Virus record (IMG/VR): IMGVR_UViG_3300008459_009749
Span: 1-28,225 of that record
Strand: one strand, 5' to 3'
DNA: 28,225 nucleotides
Origin: a virus
Of the stretch, positions 25,529 to 28,225 are shown piece after piece; positions within the stretch are counted from its first letter, which is position 1, and every line of letters begins with the position of its first letter. A program made the position numbers and the translations under genes. The notes beneath the pieces are model-generated. The model had not been told where the DNA came from, did no database searches, and was given only the letters and a program-made list of their open reading frames with translations.

Positions 25529-25536
25529 TATAAATA
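25529..25536 (+). promoter_or_regulatory. T4-like late promoter candidate (TATAAATA)
   Basis: An exact match to the T4 late promoter core, on the strand of the sheath gene and about 80 bases before its ATG. It lies just downstream of the GGTAGAA operator candidate. An 8-base AT motif is expected by chance in such DNA, so position is the main support. Confidence 0.4.
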
Positions 25537-25617
25537 GTTACATCAAAGTAAAGTATTTTGGGTTTTTTGCTAATATTTATCTATAAAAATAAATTAACTA
25601 GATAAATTAAATTAATA

Positions 25618-28225
25618 ATGGCATCTAACAACAAAGTATTCGTATCTCCTGGGGTGTACACATCAGAGGTGGATTTAAGTTTTGTGGCTCAAAGTGTTGG
25701 GGTTACAACTTTAGGGATTGTTGGTGAGACTTTAAAAGGTCCTGCTTTCGAACCTATTTTTATTAGAAACTTCGATGAGTTTACAACATATTTTGGGGGA
25801 ACTTCACCTGAAAAATTCATAAACACACAAATACCTAAATATGAAGGTGCGTATATCGCAAAATCATATTTACAACAATCTAATCAGTTATTCGTAACTA
25901 GAGTTTTGGGTTTGTCAGGTTATGACGCTGGTCCGTCATGGTCAATTACTACTAAAGCAAACGTGGACCCAAACACTATTGATTTTTATTGTACTGACCC
26001 AGTAATAACAAATTGTTTACCTGAATGTAATGAATATCTTACTATTGATTATGAGATTGACTTTACAGGTTGTACAAATGACGTTAGTTCAATATCGTTT
26101 ATAACTCCGTCTCAAATTCCTGATGAAATTGCTGCAAAAATGAATTTGTCTTATGAGAAATTTAATGGGTCAACATCTACTTTATATCAAGATATGACAA
26201 ATCAAATTTTTGATATATTAAATGATAACTCATTAGAATTAACTTCTATTAATTATTATGGGGCAATCTCAGGAGAAACTTACGACATATTATCAACTAT
26301 ATACACCGCAGAAACAAACGTTTTTGGTGTTGAGAATGTTAACGCATCGTCAATTGATTTCACCGCTTCGGTTAACGACCCTTGGTATTATGCAACATTT
26401 GATAACATTGGAAACGCAGTTTATAGTGGATTTTCATATTGGAGTGTTGTAACTAATTTAGAATTAATTCCTGTTACTACAACTACAACATTAGTACCAC
26501 CAACTACAACAACTACTACAACAAATCCTTGTGTTACACCAACACCTACATCAACTACAACAACTACAACCGCAGCTCCTGTTAATTGTTATACAGGTAC
26601 ACTTATCGGTAGAGTTTACATCTTCTCAGGTACGGCATACACCGATTATGACGACTTAGTAATTGCTACATTACGTTCAAGAGGTTTAGCAACATATGGT
26701 ACAGATGATGGAGCGGTATATGAAGTATCAGGTTTAACTGATGTTGAGATGGTTTGTGGAAATGAGTATTCTGCAGTTACTAAAAACCCTTACTCAACTT
26801 TCGCTTTAAATGTAACAGATAAAGATAATAATAAATTTTTCTTTGAGACATCGTTCTCAAATTCAGATAGTAAGTATATTACCAAAGTATTTGGTACTTC
26901 TAACTTCGCAAAACCTAAAGATGTCGTTCCTCTATTTGTTGAGGAGAGATTCCAATCGTTATTAAATTACGCGTGGAGAAAAGGTTACATTAGAGGTTTA
27001 AATTGTGAATTAACTGCGTTACCAAACGCAAGACAAGGTAGTGACCCTACTTCAATCGCTTGGTACTTAGAAAAATATCAATCACCTGTGTCTCCTTGGG
27101 TTGTTTCAGAATTAAGAGGTAATAAAGTTTATAACTTATTTAAAGTGACAACAATTGCGGACGGAGATTCGGCAAACATCGAAGTTAAAATCTCTATTGC
27201 GAATATCTCATTTGGTAACGGTACTTTTGATGTGTTAGTTAGAGATTTCTTTGACTCTGATTCCGCACCTACAGTACTTGAGAAATTTACAAATTGTTCT
27301 ATGGACCCAAGTCAGAATAATTTCATCGCTAAGAAGATAGGAACAGTTGATGGTGAGTACGCTTTAAATTCAAAATTCATCATGGTCGAAATTAATGAGG
27401 ATGCTCCTGTAGACGCATTACCTTGTGGATTCCAAGGATACTCGTTTAGAGAATATTCGGGAGTTAGACCACCATTCCCAATTTATAAAACTAAATACGA
27501 TTTCCCAGGTGAAGTAGTTTATAACCCACCGTTTGGTTTATCATCAGGGGCTGATGACATCGTAAGAAGTGCTGGTGACAATGTTCGTAGAACTTATTTA
27601 GGTATTTCAGATACTGTTGGGTTTGATGTTGATTTTTATGGTTACAAAGGTAAACAATTACCATTAGATATTTGTACAGACGTTAGTGGTGAAGATTGGT
27701 TCTATAAAACAAGAGGTTTCCACATGGATGTAAACGCTTCGGCAATAACAATTAGTAACGGATTTGTTACTAGTGGTACACCAGCATTCTACGTAGGTTC
27801 AGCACCGTTTACGACTGACCCTGAAGATTCTTCTAACCCTTATTATAGATTATTTGCACGTAAATTTAGTTTCTTATGTTCAGGTGGTTTTGATGGATGG
27901 GACATTTATAGAGACTACAGAACTAACGGAGATAGATTTGTTTTAGGTCAATCAGGTTATAGAAAAGGGGCTTGTCCTTCATTTAAATACCCTACCGCAA
28001 CAGGATGGGGAGCGTTTAAACAAATTACTGTTGGTGATAACACTCAGGATTGGGCAAATACTGACTATTACGCATACTTGTTAGGTCAAAAAACATTTGC
28101 AAACCCTGAAGCGGTTAACATAAATGTTTTCGTAACACCTGGTATTGATTATGTTAATAACTCTAACTTAGTTGAGGATTCTATAGATATGGTTGAAAAT
28201 GATAGAGCGGATTCAATCTACATTT
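25618..28225 (+). CDS. 18: Tail sheath protein, T4 gp18-like (3' partial)
   Basis: The contractile tail sheath subunit. 869 codons are visible and the frame is open at the window end. The start (FVSPGVYTSEVDLSF, then GVTTLGIVGETLKGPAFEP and IRNFDEFTTYFGG) is the hallmark of gp18-type sheaths. Later parts include RLFARKFSFLCSGGFDGWDIYRD split over codons ~745-770 and QKTFANPEAVNINVFVTPGID near the end, matching the conserved C-terminal sheath core. The sheath contracts to drive the tube through the host envelope. The protein is already longer than T4 gp18 (659). Part of the excess is a Thr/Pro/Cys-rich segment at about 285-321 with runs of five to seven Thr. The start follows a long A/T leader with a late promoter candidate. 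Confidence 0.95.
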   Translation, partial: MASNNKVFVSPGVYTSEVDLSFVAQSVGVTTLGIVGETLKGPAFEPIFIRNFDEFTTYFGGTSPEKFINTQIPKYEGAYIAKSYLQQSNQLFVTRVLGLSGYDAGPSWSITTKANVDPNTIDFYCTDPVITNCLPECNEYLTIDYEIDFTGCTNDVSSISFITPSQIPDEIAAKMNLSYEKFNGSTSTLYQDMTNQIFDILNDNSLELTSINYYGAISGETYDILSTIYTAETNVFGVENVNASSIDFTASVNDPWYYATFDNIGNAVYSGFSYWSVVTNLELIPVTTTTTLVPPTTTTTTTNPCVTPTPTSTTTTTTAAPVNCYTGTLIGRVYIFSGTAYTDYDDLVIATLRSRGLATYGTDDGAVYEVSGLTDVEMVCGNEYSAVTKNPYSTFALNVTDKDNNKFFFETSFSNSDSKYITKVFGTSNFAKPKDVVPLFVEERFQSLLNYAWRKGYIRGLNCELTALPNARQGSDPTSIAWYLEKYQSPVSPWVVSELRGNKVYNLFKVTTIADGDSANIEVKISIANISFGNGTFDVLVRDFFDSDSAPTVLEKFTNCSMDPSQNNFIAKKIGTVDGEYALNSKFIMVEINEDAPVDALPCGFQGYSFREYSGVRPPFPIYKTKYDFPGEVVYNPPFGLSSGADDIVRSAGDNVRRTYLGISDTVGFDVDFYGYKGKQLPLDICTDVSGEDWFYKTRGFHMDVNASAITISNGFVTSGTPAFYVGSAPFTTDPEDSSNPYYRLFARKFSFLCSGGFDGWDIYRDYRTNGDRFVLGQSGYRKGACPSFKYPTATGWGAFKQITVGDNTQDWANTDYYAYLLGQKTFANPEAVNINVFVTPGIDYVNNSNLVEDSIDMVENDRADSIYI
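26470..26580 (+). other. Thr-rich linker insertion inside the tail sheath
   Basis: Codons ~285-321 of the sheath encode runs of 5, 7 and 6 Thr with Pro, Ser and one Cys, unlike the rest of the protein. It resembles the linkers of the mucin-like and multidomain proteins and is probably exposed on the outer surface of the tail. Confidence 0.8.

Noticed and set aside
25522-25568. Rho-independent terminator: CCCAA and TTGGG followed by a run of six T
   Set aside because: The loop would be over 30 bases and the stem only 5 base pairs, and it would lie just before the sheath gene.
26258-26452. A 64-residue forward frame inside the sheath gene
   Set aside because: It is in another frame of a strongly supported coding region and has no recognisable features.
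1-28225. Altered genetic code, because no gene end uses TAG
   Set aside because: All frames are complete and full length under the standard code; scarcity of TAG stops is normal in such DNA.
1-28225. A prolyl hydroxylase that would make hydroxyproline for a Skp1-type transferase
   Set aside because: I found no His-x-Asp...His oxygenase in the window, so Thr is the more likely acceptor.
1-28225. tRNA genes or insertion sequences
   Set aside because: Intergenic gaps are short (the longest, 25334-25617, is mostly filled by the small regulator) and none shows a cloverleaf, transposase or terminal repeats.

Overview
The window is a continuous stretch of a T4-like (contractile-tailed) bacteriophage genome. 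The evidence is a tail sheath protein, neck and tail-completion proteins that look like T4 gp13, gp14 and gp15, a T4 gp43-type family B DNA polymerase and an SNF2-type helicase. The DNA is AT-rich. Most starts follow A/T-rich leaders without a clear Shine-Dalgarno sequence, which is typical of phages of Bacteroidota; that host assignment is an inference. Every complete gene I could check ends in TAA or TGA, and the long frames are intact under the standard code.

Layout. (1) 1-4366: the end of one Thr/Pro-rich protein, then a 1366-residue mucin-like protein whose central ~910 residues alternate Thr/Ser with another residue. (2) 4425-10500: a tight forward operon of glycan-modifying enzymes: a GT60-type (Skp1/mucin GlcNAc-transferase-like) glycosyltransferase, a carbamoyltransferase, an HtrL-like glycosyltransferase, and a three-domain FkbM methyltransferase/HtrL/GT2 protein. 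(3) 10545-14485: a fibre/adhesin, a small unknown protein, and a second multidomain protein with Thr/Pro linkers. (4) 14597-17389: DNA polymerase. (5) 17386-22194, reverse strand: SNF2 helicase, a superoxide dismutase fused to a nuclease-like module, a gp13-like neck protein and a small unknown protein. (6) 22291-28225, forward: gp14-like neck protein, a zinc-ribbon protein whose C-terminal module is related to the one fused to the dismutase, a gp15-like tail-completion protein, a small reverse-strand ribbon-helix-helix regulator with a palindromic operator candidate, and the tail sheath (cut by the window end).

The most striking idea is that regions 1-3 and the sheath form one system. Several structural proteins carry Thr-rich mucin-like linkers (also inserted into the tail sheath). 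Next to them lies an operon headed by a relative of the enzymes that initiate O-glycans on Thr of trypanosome mucins and on hydroxyproline of Skp1, followed by enzymes that could extend, carbamoylate and methylate the glycan. A phage-encoded mucin-type coat on virion fibres is a plausible, testable reading. A second unusual item is the Mn/Fe superoxide dismutase fused to a PD-(D/E)XK-like module, with a paralogous module in a neck-region gene on the other strand.
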